DNA of 64,000 nt from Tepidanaerobacteraceae bacterium. Its GTDB lineage: Bacteria > Bacillota > Thermosediminibacteria > Thermosediminibacterales > Tepidanaerobacteraceae. The position numbers and the translations under genes are program-made. Below the pieces are notes generated by a model that worked only from the letters and a program-made list of their open reading frames with translations, was not told where the DNA came from and did not search any database. The stretch is taken from contig JANLFP010000003.1 of assembly GCA_024655905.1 (NCBI GenBank), positions 186,001 to 250,000 of the forward strand, read 5' to 3'. Shown here piece by piece: positions 54,508 to 64,000 of the stretch; position 1 is the stretch's first letter; each line of letters starts with the position of its first letter.

Positions 54508-54633
54508 TGTGGATAACTGTGGATAACTTATCCCCAATGGGGACAACTTCGTTAAAAAAAGGACGCACCTTGAGGACAAGACTTTTACTTATTAACACCT
54601 GTGGATAACTTTGTGGATAATTATTGTGGACAA
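54508..54633. promoter_or_regulatory. DnaA-box cluster
   Basis: Four perfect TGTGGATAA boxes (54508, 54518, 54600, 54612) and two one-mismatch boxes (TTATCCCCA 54528; TGTGGACAA 54625) within 126 bp. AT-rich DNA follows at 54690-54730. No dnaA, dnaN or rpmH is near. Candidate replication-control locus or DnaA-regulated promoter region; an origin is possible but unproven. Confidence 0.7.
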
Positions 54634-54727
54634 ATAAAGTGTTCGTACCCCGTCCAAAATCGGTGTAAAAATTAGAGGATTTTGGGTTTTTGTGTCGAAT
54701 TATTTATTTACACAAGATATGGAATAT

Positions 54728-54797
54728 ATAGGTAAACCTGCCAAAAGGTAGGGGCGCAAAGCGGGCCAGGTGCAGGACGAGGCTGCCGGGCTTCGGA
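54728..54797 (+). promoter_or_regulatory. c-di-GMP-I (GEMM) riboswitch
   Basis: GGTAAACCTGCC, AAAA tetraloop, GGTAGGGGCGCAAAGC and a second stem-loop closing with GCTGCCGGGCTT match the GEMM-I layout, including the hallmark GCGCAAAGC (usually GACGCAAAGC). It precedes the two giant surface-protein genes by 58 bp. No terminator is evident, so control may be at translation. Confidence 0.75.
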
Positions 54798-54854
54798 TTT
54801 AAGAAAGTCTATTCGCCACGTAGCATGATTTCATTTTGGTCTGGAGGTAATGCG

Positions 54855-57818
54855 GTGGGAAGGATAAAGAAAATTGCAGCGTCAATTCTAATACCTGTTC
54901 TGGTGTTTGCTTCTTTCTCATTGAAAATAAATACCGCAAGGGCTGATGCCGTCATTCTGCTGTCTACCTATCCTGCACAGAATCAGCAGGGCGTGGAAAT
55001 AGAGCCTGTCATTAAATTCAACTTCAGTTCCCCTGTTGAGATACTGGATAAAAGCAAAATCAGCATAAACTTTGGAGAAGAAACCTATCCCCTCGACCAT
55101 GATAAAGATATCTACCTCTCCAACGACGGCAAGACTCTGAATATCGAAATAAACGATGAGCCATACCCTTTAAGGCGAAACACGCCTTACACCGTTGTCC
55201 TGGAAGCGGGATGCGTCATCGGCAGCAATGGAATTACCAATGAAAAAACCGAATTGAATTTTGTTACCGCTGGAGACGGGCAGCGGCCTGCTGTGTCCGG
55301 ATATTCCTCGAGCCCTTCCGGCGGCGACGACATAACTTCGCTTTCCGGCACGCGGCTTTCAGGCGGAGGAACTATTTATATACGCTTTGACAGGAATATA
55401 AAGTGGGACAAGGATAAAGAAGATATGAACCTGCAGGATGCGGTAAAGCTTTATAAGATCCCGAAAGCCCTGGAAACGGCCCTGGATCCATCCGGCAGTT
55501 CATACGACAGCGTGGTGGAATACGTTTACGGGCAGGGCGTTCCGGGCGCGGATCCCGATGAATCCCAGAGGGTGCCGGTGGGCAGCATAAGCATAGTGAA
55601 CAATAATACTCTGGCGGTAAAGCCCGAATCTTCTCTGCTCAGCCTTAACCGATACAAACTGTTCATAGATAGGGATATCGTAGAGGACACGTACGGTTAC
55701 AATCCTGAAAAGGACATAGAGTTTTATTTCTGGACCGCTTCGTCCGGCACTTTGTCGGCAAACTGGGCGGGCGTGAGTTCTTCCAGGACGTACGGCGCTC
55801 CGGCATACGACAGCACTACCCCCATTGTGCTTTATGCGGACGGCGAAGTGATTTTGAAGGCCGGTGACGACTCGGCGCTCGGCAGAATTGTGCTGTCGGA
55901 AGGCTACAACAGCAATGCCGTTGCAGAAATAGAGAAAGTGCGCCTGGAGTATTATTACGAAAACAGCGTGAAAAAGACCAAAATCAAAATATATCCGAAA
56001 GCAAAGCTCGATTGGGGCAAATATTACAAGCTGAGCATAAGCGGCGATGTTTTTGAGACCAGGTCGGGCCGGTTTCTATCGGCCCTCGCAATTGAATTTG
56101 TGGTGAGAGACAAATCCGGAGAATCCCGCGGCATCTGCGGCATATATCCTTCATCCATGAGTGTGCTGGATATCATGGGCGGCAGCGCTGCATTTACCGT
56201 GACCGGATACAATTTCAACGAAAGCGTTGAGAAAGTGGAACTTCTGCCTGTAGCGGGCAATGCGGCGGGCGGCGATGCTGTTGCCGTAGAAAAGGCCGAC
56301 ATTGAGTTTGTGAACGTGACGGAACTTCTGATAAAGCTCAGAAGCAGCGATGCGGTGAAGAAACTGAGCCAGGACAGCGGCAGCGGAACCTACATCATAA
56401 AAATCTATTTTTCTGACCGGGCGGAACCGGTGGAAAACAGCAGCGTCTCTCTTGCGATTACCCCCAGGGGCAAGCCTGAAGTGAAAGAAAAATATCCTTC
56501 GGAAGACGGATGGGTCAACGAGAAAAATTTAAACCCTAAGGTAATCGACGGCACCACAAGATATTTTTTGAAAATTACTTTTGACGATTCCGACGGCAGC
56601 CTGGCACTGAACGAATCCGGAGGGCTGGACCTAATCAAATCTTCATATGTGCATGCCGGCGGCGAAAACGCCACGTCCATGATAGACGCGGAATTCGTGG
56701 GCTACATCCAGAATATGCAGGATACAGCCCAGAAAAAGTCGTATATAGAAAAATACATTTTTGTGAAGGACAGCGGGCAGAAGAAAGCCTACCTTTTCAT
56801 ACCGGTGAAGCAGTTGAGGTCACAGACGACTTATGCGGTTACCGTAAATGCAGGCATAGTATATTGCACCGACAGTTCCGGCAATCTTCTTTCGGGGAAC
56901 GATGTCATAGAATGGAGTTTTACGACAGCGGCCGTTCCGTCGGTGACGGGAGTTGTAACGGGCAGCGTGCCTGAAAACTATGATGAGGATGTGCCGATAA
57001 TTCTGCAGGGCGATTACTTTGACGGGGATAATGTCGAGGTATATTTCAACGACATCAGAGCGGACAGAGTTAAAGTCGATACGGACGAGGGCGGAAATAC
57101 CATACTGAAGGTATACCTGCCTTCCGGCAGCCGCAGACTGGACCCCGGACTTTACGCGATACGCGTGGCAAATGACGACGACCATGAATATGAAATATAC
57201 GGAGCCCTGAGCGTTGTTAAAGAAGGAGACTTTGTGCCTAATGAAGAATATATGGAAAAGTCAAACAGCAAAGCGGGCGAAGTGAGGGGAAATGTAAAGT
57301 TAAGCTCGGACACTCTGCTGCTGGACAGTGACTTCACCGATAAAAGCCGTGTGTCGCTGGATTTGGATGAGCTCATGGGCGAGGATGTGTTGGTGAGGAA
57401 AATAAGCTTTAAAGGAAGCGCAAAAAAAGAGATAGGCATGCTGGAAACATATTCGAAATGGGCTGACGTAACTCTGTATCGCCTTACGCTGGATTCAACG
57501 GCTGAAAGCCGGGACATAGAAATAATCCTGGGCCGCGCGGAACCCGTGATGGCGGCAAAATTGAAATCGAGCCTTGCGGCGGGCAAAGCAAAATCGGATT
57601 TTATACGCGTTGCGGGCGAAAATTTCAAGGTCAGTGGCATAAAAGTGGTGGTACCCTTTGCAGAGAGCAACGGGGAACATTTGAAGGCATTGAGATACGA
57701 CGAAAAACTTCGCTCATGGGAAGAAGAATATTCTGCAGTAGACAGGATAGACAGAAGGGTAACCATAACAAGCAGCGGCACGGGCATTTTTGTGGTGGTG
57801 GAGGAAGGAGGAAAGTAG
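54855..57818 (+). CDS. Large secreted surface protein with Ig-like (SbsA/IPT) domains
   Basis: 987 residues from GTG 54855, set by GGAGGT six bases upstream; an upstream in-frame ATG at 54825 lacks a site. Signal peptide (IKKIAASILIPVLVFASFSLKINTARADA), then several SbsA-type Ig-like modules (STYPAQNQQGVEIEPVIKFNFSSPV; YRLFIDRDI-like repeats; TTYAVTVNAGIVYC) and IPT/TIG-like units (GVVTGSVPENYDEDVPIILQGDYF). No SLH or sortase motif is visible. Probably a cell-surface or matrix component under c-di-GMP control. Confidence 0.8.
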   Translation: MGRIKKIAASILIPVLVFASFSLKINTARADAVILLSTYPAQNQQGVEIEPVIKFNFSSPVEILDKSKISINFGEETYPLDHDKDIYLSNDGKTLNIEINDEPYPLRRNTPYTVVLEAGCVIGSNGITNEKTELNFVTAGDGQRPAVSGYSSSPSGGDDITSLSGTRLSGGGTIYIRFDRNIKWDKDKEDMNLQDAVKLYKIPKALETALDPSGSSYDSVVEYVYGQGVPGADPDESQRVPVGSISIVNNNTLAVKPESSLLSLNRYKLFIDRDIVEDTYGYNPEKDIEFYFWTASSGTLSANWAGVSSSRTYGAPAYDSTTPIVLYADGEVILKAGDDSALGRIVLSEGYNSNAVAEIEKVRLEYYYENSVKKTKIKIYPKAKLDWGKYYKLSISGDVFETRSGRFLSALAIEFVVRDKSGESRGICGIYPSSMSVLDIMGGSAAFTVTGYNFNESVEKVELLPVAGNAAGGDAVAVEKADIEFVNVTELLIKLRSSDAVKKLSQDSGSGTYIIKIYFSDRAEPVENSSVSLAITPRGKPEVKEKYPSEDGWVNEKNLNPKVIDGTTRYFLKITFDDSDGSLALNESGGLDLIKSSYVHAGGENATSMIDAEFVGYIQNMQDTAQKKSYIEKYIFVKDSGQKKAYLFIPVKQLRSQTTYAVTVNAGIVYCTDSSGNLLSGNDVIEWSFTTAAVPSVTGVVTGSVPENYDEDVPIILQGDYFDGDNVEVYFNDIRADRVKVDTDEGGNTILKVYLPSGSRRLDPGLYAIRVANDDDHEYEIYGALSVVKEGDFVPNEEYMEKSNSKAGEVRGNVKLSSDTLLLDSDFTDKSRVSLDLDELMGEDVLVRKISFKGSAKKEIGMLETYSKWADVTLYRLTLDSTAESRDIEIILGRAEPVMAAKLKSSLAAGKAKSDFIRVAGENFKVSGIKVVVPFAESNGEHLKALRYDEKLRSWEEEYSAVDRIDRRVTITSSGTGIFVVVEEGGK

Positions 57819-57819
57819 T

Positions 57820-60800
57820 TTGACGGGCACAAATGGCGCACTTCAGAGAATATTGGGGAATAAAGCAAAAAATTCATTCTTTAAGATCGTATCCATCGCC
57901 CTTATAGCTGCCATGCTTTTCTCACAGCTGCCGTGGGCAGAAAAACCGGCGGAAGCCTTTGACGCCGACAATTTTTACGTTACCGGCGTTACAATAGGAA
58001 AGACTTTTGATTCCAGCCGGCTGCAGACCTCCATGTACATAACCATAGAGGGCAGGAATATAAAGGATGCAAATGTTCAGGTGTTTGTCTCGGGGCAGCC
58101 CCGGATGCTAACTAATCCCAAAATAAACACCGATGATACGCTGTATTTCGAATTCACCAAGCCAGCCGACTGGGCCGCGCTCAAAGGCATCACCAAAATA
58201 ACGGTGGGCGGCGCATCGATAAGCATAGGAGATAAGGGGAACATGCCCGCCATAAGCGGCATAAATCCGATGACTGTGACAAAGGGAGAGGGCAGCGTCA
58301 CAATATATGGTTCAGACTTAAGCTTGGTTAATTCGGCTTCCAGCGAATTCACGGTATCCTACGGCAGAGGAATAGCCTTCACAAAAATAGACAACAGCCT
58401 CTTTACATCCGACAGCAGCGTGACACTGCAGAATCCCACCGGCGAATTGGGCCTTCAGGACATAGTTATCGAGCGAAAGTGGCTGACGGATGATATAACC
58501 TTCAACAGTGCGTACACGAGAAAGGTAAATGTAAATCTGTACTATCGCTATTCGGACCAGTTCAGGCTTGTTTCCCCTCTCAACATATCCGGCGATTTGG
58601 AGATGTTCCCCAACAGGGGGCCCGTGGGCAGCACCATATATTTCAAGGCTGGCACATTAAGCCTTTATGATGTGTTCTTCCTGAAGAAGGTGGATGGCAC
58701 AGATGCCTACACCGCTTCGAACAAAGGCGTAAACCCCACATACAAGATGGATGCAGAAGGGGAAAAGGATATTCTTGCCGTGGAGGTTCCCAACCTGGAA
58801 AAAGGAGAATACTATGTAGTCCTCACCAATAAGGTTCCGGACGGTGCGGACCCAATGGATTATGTAACCGGCGAAAAGGTGCTTGACCAGAAGTTTACGG
58901 TGATAGACGGATACAGGAGCGCCAGAATAGATGCCATCCAGCCCAATACCGGCCCCGATACCGGCTCTCCCGCCGTCATTTCCGGCAGGTATCTGGGGAG
59001 CCTGAATATAGACGACCTGATAATGGAATCGGGAGTCACCGTCACCGATTACTGCTACAATGAACAGCAGGATCATCCTGTGCTTGTGAGGACTTGGCGG
59101 AAAAACGGGGAAAAGGTCGCTTCTTACGGCGGTAAGGACATAACCGAAGTAACAAAGAAAATTACCGTAATAGTCGGGAATATGGCCACATTCAGGGAAG
59201 ATTCCAGCTTTTCCGCAGAGCTGGATAAGATCAGCATAATGGTCTCCCCCATAACCATCGATGACGGAAACTACGTCAGAGATGTTGTTGTGGAAACGGA
59301 AACAACGCTGAAATACGATACGGGACAGTTCGTGTTTACCGAAAGAGCGCAGACGTCAAAGGCATATACGTTTATTCCCAGCACTGTTAAGCCAGAAGTG
59401 CAGAGCGCAACTCCGAGCGAAATATATGTTAGAAAGAATGCCGGCGGCAAATACGTGCTCGGCCAGGACCTCCTGATCGCCGTAACAGGAAAGAATATAT
59501 TGATACACAGATACAATGACGAAATCCAGGGGTTTGTCACCCGGTATCCCACCATCCAGTTCAGCAACGCTGCAAACAAAGTTGTGCTGGACAAGAACTC
59601 GGATCCCAATTTGACCGTCTACGTGGAAGACAGCAATGGAAATATACTGGACGGCAGTACCGGAAATGAATTGGGCACCAGAATTGTGGCCGTTATACCT
59701 GAAGGTACCGAGGTGCCCGAAGCCTTTATAGGAACCGCCATACCCGTTATTATCACTAACCCCATAAGAAACTCGTCCCAGATGGGTCTTTCCTCCGATG
59801 CTACAGCAACGGTCAAGTTCCTGCTGCCCAGTGAAAACAAAATCCCGGTCATAGAAAGCGTCAGCCCGGATGTGGTGACTGTGGACGGCGGCGAAACCGT
59901 TACCGTCAAAGGAACCAATTTCCAGGATGGAGTCAAGGTATACATAGCGGGCAGGGAAGTTTCCGGAATCGCAAGGTCCGGAGACGGAAGAACCATTACC
60001 TTAAAAGCGCCTTCGGGAAAGGAAGGGAAAACACAGCTGCAAATCTTGAATCCCGGTGGTGGCATGGCCGTCTGGGACTTTTACTACGTGAAGACTTATA
60101 CCGATCCCAAAATTGCGGATTTTGCTCCGAAAGCGGGCAATACGGGGACTTTGGTGCAGGTGAAAGGAGACAACTTCCTTTTGCCCGATCCCACGGCCAC
60201 GGCGGATGAGATATACAAGCTGATAGGAACCAGGATACTGCTGGAGGGGCAGGATATAAATCAATACAATATAGACTCCGCCACAAAGAAAATCGTCCTC
60301 CGGGATTATCTTGCGCCTTTGAACGATGAAATCATCAGGGTGGAAGAAAACACGGACGGCGGCAAATACGTTAAAGTTGCGGATTACTGGCACAGCGTGC
60401 TGCTCAAAGATGAAAACGCAAACAAATTCTATACAATAAGTTTTGATTCCCAGGGCAACCCCGTGATTTCGGACGGGGCAAGCACCACCTACAAAGTGGG
60501 CATAGCAGGCGGGGGGCTGGTGGCGAGCCAGGTGGGCGGCAGCGACTACAGCCTGACGGTGGAGCAAGGCGATAGCGCAACCGAGATAGTCATCGGCTCT
60601 CTGCGCCTTGTGCTGCAGACTCCCTTTAAAGTGGAAAACGGGGTTATAGTGGGAGACATGGTAAAAGTGATGGATAAAAACACCATCATATTCAAAGTCC
60701 CAATACTGACACTGGGCGACGGTTGGTATGATTTGACGGTGATAAATCCCGACACCAAAAAAGACAGCCGTACAAATGAACAGGGGTTTTATTACTACAC

Positions 60801-63800
60801 GCAGCCCCAGTCGAGACCATCCATAGAAGGAATCGTGCCGGACTCCGGCTCTGTGGACGGCGGATATACGGTGGATATATTAGGCAAAGAGTTTTATGAT
60901 GACGGAACCAATAAATCAAGGGTATTCATCGACGGCGTGGAAGTGGCAGCAAGCGACACCTCCGTGAGTATCGACGGGAAGAAAATTACTGTAAAGGTGC
61001 CTCCTTTTTCCGGAGAGCTATCCGGAACGGATAGGAAAACGGTGCCGGTGGTGGTGCTCAATCCCGATGGGTCCAGTGCGGGCAAAGAGGATGGCTTCAC
61101 CTATGTGGTGCCCACAAGCCACCCCAAAATTACGAAAATCGTACCCCAAAAGGGCAACGCTGCGGGTGGCGACATCGTAGAGATTACCGGGCAGGACTTC
61201 AGATACTTCGAACCCTTCAGTGATGACGACAGAGATCAGATAAAAGACGATAGCGAGGCGTACAGAGACAAGAATGGAAACAATCAATGGGACGACTTCA
61301 GGGGCAAGACTGTTGAAGAACTGAAGCAGCTTTATCCCGACGGCAGCGATTATGATAAATATGTGGTTCCTGTGCTGCCCAAGGTGTATTTCGGAAGCAA
61401 AACGGCAAGAGTGCTGGAGTTTTCCGACGGGTACCTGAAGGTTGCCGCACCGTCCGGTACGGCCGGGGACGTGGAAGTCTACGTAGTCAACAACGACTCA
61501 GGGATTTCAAACAGCGTGAAATTCACATATCAGTCTTCAAACCCGACAATAACCAGCATAGTGCCGTCAGAAGGCAAAAAACAGGGCGGCGACCAAGTGG
61601 AGATATTCGGGAGAAGCTTTGCAAAAAGCAATCCCGCCGTATATGGGGGAAGCACGCCCCCCGAGGTGCTTGTGCGTTTTGGAGACATAACCAACAAAGA
61701 TATACCCAGGGAACAGGAAAATTCAGGCCGCATCGACAACGGCAGGACCACCGTAAACCTCGACGGGGGTCTCAAAGTGCAGTATGCCGACGGCCAAATT
61801 CTGCTGGAGATAAGCGAAAAGGGGCTCACCTATTCCAGCGGCGCCATAAATTATGATGGCAGCGTGCTCTATTTTCCGACGAGACTTCTTTCCGCAAACA
61901 ACGGAACCGACGAAATAAGCTATTCAGGCAAGGAGCTCATCCGGCTTGAAATATCGGACAGAAGGCTATATGTGGAAAGGGGATATGCCCCGGAGGCTGA
62001 ACTCGTGGACAGCGGCCATCTTGTGGTCACAACGCCAAACTATTACACCATTGGCATTGTAAATGTCTATGTCATAAACCCAGACGGAGGCACGGCAAAA
62101 GGAAAGTTTGAATACAAAAACCCTGCCAGCAGCCCGGTCATAGTAAATCTTCTCAAAGAAGGCAACGGTCCGCAGGATGTGAATATCAACGGGCGGGATG
62201 TTAGAGTGATTTATCTTACATATAAAGGCGGCAATACCGTAAGCGTCATAGGCAGCGACTTTCGGGAAAATGCGAAGATTCAGGTTTCGGACCTCGCTGC
62301 GATCGCGCCGAAAGACATAACTTATATGCTTCCCACAAAAATGACCTTTACCATGCCCGCGGTGCCTGAAAGCGCGGTTGGAAAACTGCACCGGCTGGTG
62401 GTGGTCAATGAGGACGGAGGCACGGCATCCTCGGACGCAGCCAGCCCAAGACCAATATATATAATGTTTATAAAGGGGGAGACGGCTCCGACGATCGAAA
62501 AAATCACTCCCGACCACGGTCCGGCTGCCGGAGGGACTACGGTTAAGATAACGGGCAAGGATTTCCGGGAGGGCCTGAAGGTGTATTTCGGCGGAGTCAC
62601 CGTTCAGGATTCGAATGTTACTGTCGTGGACTACAAGACGATTACCGTGGTTGCACCGTCGCATGATGCCGGCAAAATTGAAGTCAAGGTTGAAAATCCC
62701 GACGGCGAGCTTTCCAACTCCGTATATTTTACTTACATCAGCGGCCCGAAAATCACCGCGGTTGTGGACCCCGATGATTCCACGGAGACCAGCCGCATCA
62801 CAAGCATTTCCATTGAGGGCGGTCAGGAAATAAAAATCAAGGGTTCCGGCTTTGTATCCGGAGCGAGGGTGGTGTTTTATCCCGAAATCGAAGAAACGGA
62901 AGATGAATCCTCAGCCGTGGGCACTGTAATATATATTGACGGAGCACCATACGCCCTGACAGGCGGTGCGTATGGCAGCAGTGTCAGGTTTATAGATTCA
63001 GAGACATTGACGGTGGTGACACCGCAAGGAAAAGTAGGGGCAAAGGGTGTAATGATTATAAACCCCGACGGCGGGGCAACCGATATATATGAAAACCTCG
63101 TGTACGGCCTGCCCAAACTGGAGGCTCCTCTGAATGTAAGGGCAGAACTGGTTTACGATAGATACATCAGGATAAACTGGTCTAAAGTGGAAAATGCTGT
63201 GGAATACGAGATATACGTGGTGATAGACGAAAACGAGACGGAGTTTGTAGGCTCAACCAAGCTCACAAGCTATTTGTACACTGACCTGGAACCCAGCACA
63301 AAATATAAATTCATCGTTAAGGCCATAGGCCCCTTCGGATCCTCACAGCCATCCGATGTGAGCAATACGGTCAAGACGGGGTCTTCGGCAGGACCCGAGG
63401 ATGAAGACGGCAATCCGGTTGAAAACACGCGGATGATAAAGTCCGGCGACACGGTAAATGTGATCATAGGATACAGCGATTACAGGAAAGAAACCGTCAT
63501 AGATATTACCATAGGAGAACTGGCGGGTGCTAAAAAAGTGGTGGTGAGCATACCCGCGCAAGTCGTGGTAAAGAAGGATTCCGGGAACATAACCATTACA
63601 GGCGTAGACTTCACCGTAAAATTAAATCCCAGTGCATTCAACACCTCAAAACTCGCGGATAAAAGCAACAGGAACGATGCGGGCGTCAGATTCGAGATTT
63701 CTCCGTATGCGGAAAGCAGCGATATGGCGGGGAAAGTGGGGCTTTCCACACAGTACGAATTAAAGGCAGGGCTTTTCGTCGGGAATGAAGCGACTTCAAT

Positions 63801-64000
63801 GGAATATCTCGCTTCCAGAATCCAGCTGATTATGGAATACGATTCATCCAGGGCTGCTTTAAGAAAAGTGGATTCCATAGCCCTGAGCAGATACGACGAT
63901 TACAAGAACACATGGGAGCGGGTGGCTGAAAAGGCAGGGAATGGCGCCACATCGCTGGCGGCATATGTGGAAAGATTGGGGCGATACATGATAATAGGCA
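57820..64000 (+). CDS. Giant IPT/TIG-repeat surface protein (partial, runs off the right edge)
   Basis: Open for at least 2060 codons from TTG 57820, which follows AAGGAGG by eight bases and lies just after the previous stop. A signal peptide (FFKIVSIALIAAMLFSQLPWAEKPAEA) precedes at least ten IPT/TIG-like units with the pattern I-x-I-x-P-x-x-G-x-x-x-GG-x-x-V-x-I-x-G-x-x-F, for example near 59855, 60105, 60810, 61120, 61545, 62490 and 62745. A fibronectin type III domain (about 63115-63380) follows, then a new region. It is translationally linked to the preceding surface protein. The end and any anchor are outside the window. Confidence 0.85.
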   Translation, partial: MTGTNGALQRILGNKAKNSFFKIVSIALIAAMLFSQLPWAEKPAEAFDADNFYVTGVTIGKTFDSSRLQTSMYITIEGRNIKDANVQVFVSGQPRMLTNPKINTDDTLYFEFTKPADWAALKGITKITVGGASISIGDKGNMPAISGINPMTVTKGEGSVTIYGSDLSLVNSASSEFTVSYGRGIAFTKIDNSLFTSDSSVTLQNPTGELGLQDIVIERKWLTDDITFNSAYTRKVNVNLYYRYSDQFRLVSPLNISGDLEMFPNRGPVGSTIYFKAGTLSLYDVFFLKKVDGTDAYTASNKGVNPTYKMDAEGEKDILAVEVPNLEKGEYYVVLTNKVPDGADPMDYVTGEKVLDQKFTVIDGYRSARIDAIQPNTGPDTGSPAVISGRYLGSLNIDDLIMESGVTVTDYCYNEQQDHPVLVRTWRKNGEKVASYGGKDITEVTKKITVIVGNMATFREDSSFSAELDKISIMVSPITIDDGNYVRDVVVETETTLKYDTGQFVFTERAQTSKAYTFIPSTVKPEVQSATPSEIYVRKNAGGKYVLGQDLLIAVTGKNILIHRYNDEIQGFVTRYPTIQFSNAANKVVLDKNSDPNLTVYVEDSNGNILDGSTGNELGTRIVAVIPEGTEVPEAFIGTAIPVIITNPIRNSSQMGLSSDATATVKFLLPSENKIPVIESVSPDVVTVDGGETVTVKGTNFQDGVKVYIAGREVSGIARSGDGRTITLKAPSGKEGKTQLQILNPGGGMAVWDFYYVKTYTDPKIADFAPKAGNTGTLVQVKGDNFLLPDPTATADEIYKLIGTRILLEGQDINQYNIDSATKKIVLRDYLAPLNDEIIRVEENTDGGKYVKVADYWHSVLLKDENANKFYTISFDSQGNPVISDGASTTYKVGIAGGGLVASQVGGSDYSLTVEQGDSATEIVIGSLRLVLQTPFKVENGVIVGDMVKVMDKNTIIFKVPILTLGDGWYDLTVINPDTKKDSRTNEQGFYYYTQPQSRPSIEGIVPDSGSVDGGYTVDILGKEFYDDGTNKSRVFIDGVEVAASDTSVSIDGKKITVKVPPFSGELSGTDRKTVPVVVLNPDGSSAGKEDGFTYVVPTSHPKITKIVPQKGNAAGGDIVEITGQDFRYFEPFSDDDRDQIKDDSEAYRDKNGNNQWDDFRGKTVEELKQLYPDGSDYDKYVVPVLPKVYFGSKTARVLEFSDGYLKVAAPSGTAGDVEVYVVNNDSGISNSVKFTYQSSNPTITSIVPSEGKKQGGDQVEIFGRSFAKSNPAVYGGSTPPEVLVRFGDITNKDIPREQENSGRIDNGRTTVNLDGGLKVQYADGQILLEISEKGLTYSSGAINYDGSVLYFPTRLLSANNGTDEISYSGKELIRLEISDRRLYVERGYAPEAELVDSGHLVVTTPNYYTIGIVNVYVINPDGGTAKGKFEYKNPASSPVIVNLLKEGNGPQDVNINGRDVRVIYLTYKGGNTVSVIGSDFRENAKIQVSDLAAIAPKDITYMLPTKMTFTMPAVPESAVGKLHRLVVVNEDGGTASSDAASPRPIYIMFIKGETAPTIEKITPDHGPAAGGTTVKITGKDFREGLKVYFGGVTVQDSNVTVVDYKTITVVAPSHDAGKIEVKVENPDGELSNSVYFTYISGPKITAVVDPDDSTETSRITSISIEGGQEIKIKGSGFVSGARVVFYPEIEETEDESSAVGTVIYIDGAPYALTGGAYGSSVRFIDSETLTVVTPQGKVGAKGVMIINPDGGATDIYENLVYGLPKLEAPLNVRAELVYDRYIRINWSKVENAVEYEIYVVIDENETEFVGSTKLTSYLYTDLEPSTKYKFIVKAIGPFGSSQPSDVSNTVKTGSSAGPEDEDGNPVENTRMIKSGDTVNVIIGYSDYRKETVIDITIGELAGAKKVVVSIPAQVVVKKDSGNITITGVDFTVKLNPSAFNTSKLADKSNRNDAGVRFEISPYAESSDMAGKVGLSTQYELKAGLFVGNEATSMEYLASRIQLIMEYDSSRAALRKVDSIALSRYDDYKNTWERVAEKAGNGATSLAAYVERLGRYMIIG

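Noticed and set aside
54508-54730. Calling the DnaA-box cluster the chromosomal origin
   Set aside because: dnaA, dnaN, rpmH and other usual neighbours are absent, and skew cannot be judged from 64 kb; listed only as a cluster.
1-64000. CRISPR arrays, rRNA and tRNA genes
   Set aside because: No regularly spaced repeat-spacer arrays, rRNA segments or convincing tRNA cloverleafs were noticed while reading.

Overview
The window looks like chromosomal DNA of an anaerobic, spore-former-type Firmicute (class Clostridia; a thermophilic or syntrophic Thermoanaerobacterales/Thermosediminibacterales relative is my best guess, inferred only from gene content, moderate GC and AGGAGG-type ribosome binding sites). 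Supporting signs are a Trp T-box leader, a TPP riboswitch, BglG/GutR PTS regulators, GlnR beside glnA, a c-di-GMP riboswitch, dispersed GGGACGGTTC palindromes and an H-NOX domain almost residue-for-residue like the Thermoanaerobacter-type protein.

Layout. 1-5150: htrA, a molybdopterin oxidoreductase, rlmH and a metallo-beta-lactamase-fold hydrolase. 5150-6250: a repeat-rich scar with an ABC-transporter remnant and a group II intron that has lost its reverse transcriptase, sitting inside a palindromic repeat. 6190-9850: a BlaI/BlaR1-type sensing locus with two clear operators, two secreted proteins and a frameshifted AgrD-like autoinducer peptide gene. 9850-11700: a small membrane protein, an insertion-sequence remnant with 18-bp terminal inverted repeats, and the first of two copies of a promoter-hairpin-terminator small RNA unit. 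11764-15224 (-): response regulator, frameshifted histidine kinase and lipoprotein. 15680-20049 (-): sorbitol-type PTS operon (gutR-gutM-IIC-IIBC-IIA), with no dehydrogenase and with a IIA that lacks the phosphoryl-accepting His. 20438-21885: sigma factor plus anti-sigma factor. 21996-28932 (-): complete trpEGDCFBA operon behind a Trp T-box. 28960-29658: HEPN/MNT toxin-antitoxin-like pair. 29939-34470: thiamine locus (TPP riboswitch, thiD-cytX-thiE-thiM, broken thiW) next to an internally deleted Rpn-like gene. 34629-40722: gldA, then a PTS-regulator cluster with IIA, IIB, a GlcNAc-Asn amidase and CutC. 40882-44181: ECF S component, methyltransferase, flavin reductase, GntR regulator. 44226-49666: divergent glnR/glnA, an O2-type H-NOX chemoreceptor and a second glnA. 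49720-53381: pfkA (-), ilvH, ilvD. 53556-54334 (-): nucleotidyltransferase pair. 54500-64000: DnaA-box cluster, c-di-GMP riboswitch and two very large secreted Ig/IPT-repeat surface proteins, the second running off the end.

The most unusual material is small and intergenic: (i) three copies of a roughly 80-bp hairpin element that carries its own Shine-Dalgarno sequence and start codon; (ii) two copies of a roughly 100-nt structured RNA that resembles, from memory, IscB-associated HEARO/omega RNAs, one lying antisense in the trp leader; (iii) an ORF-less group II intron in a REP-like palindrome; (iv) an AgrD-like gene in which one missing G hides the diagnostic PEVPE tail; (v) six DnaA boxes within 126 bp far from any dnaA. 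Three frameshifts (kinase, agrD-like, thiW) would each be repaired by one extra G, so either decay or systematic sequence error must be considered.
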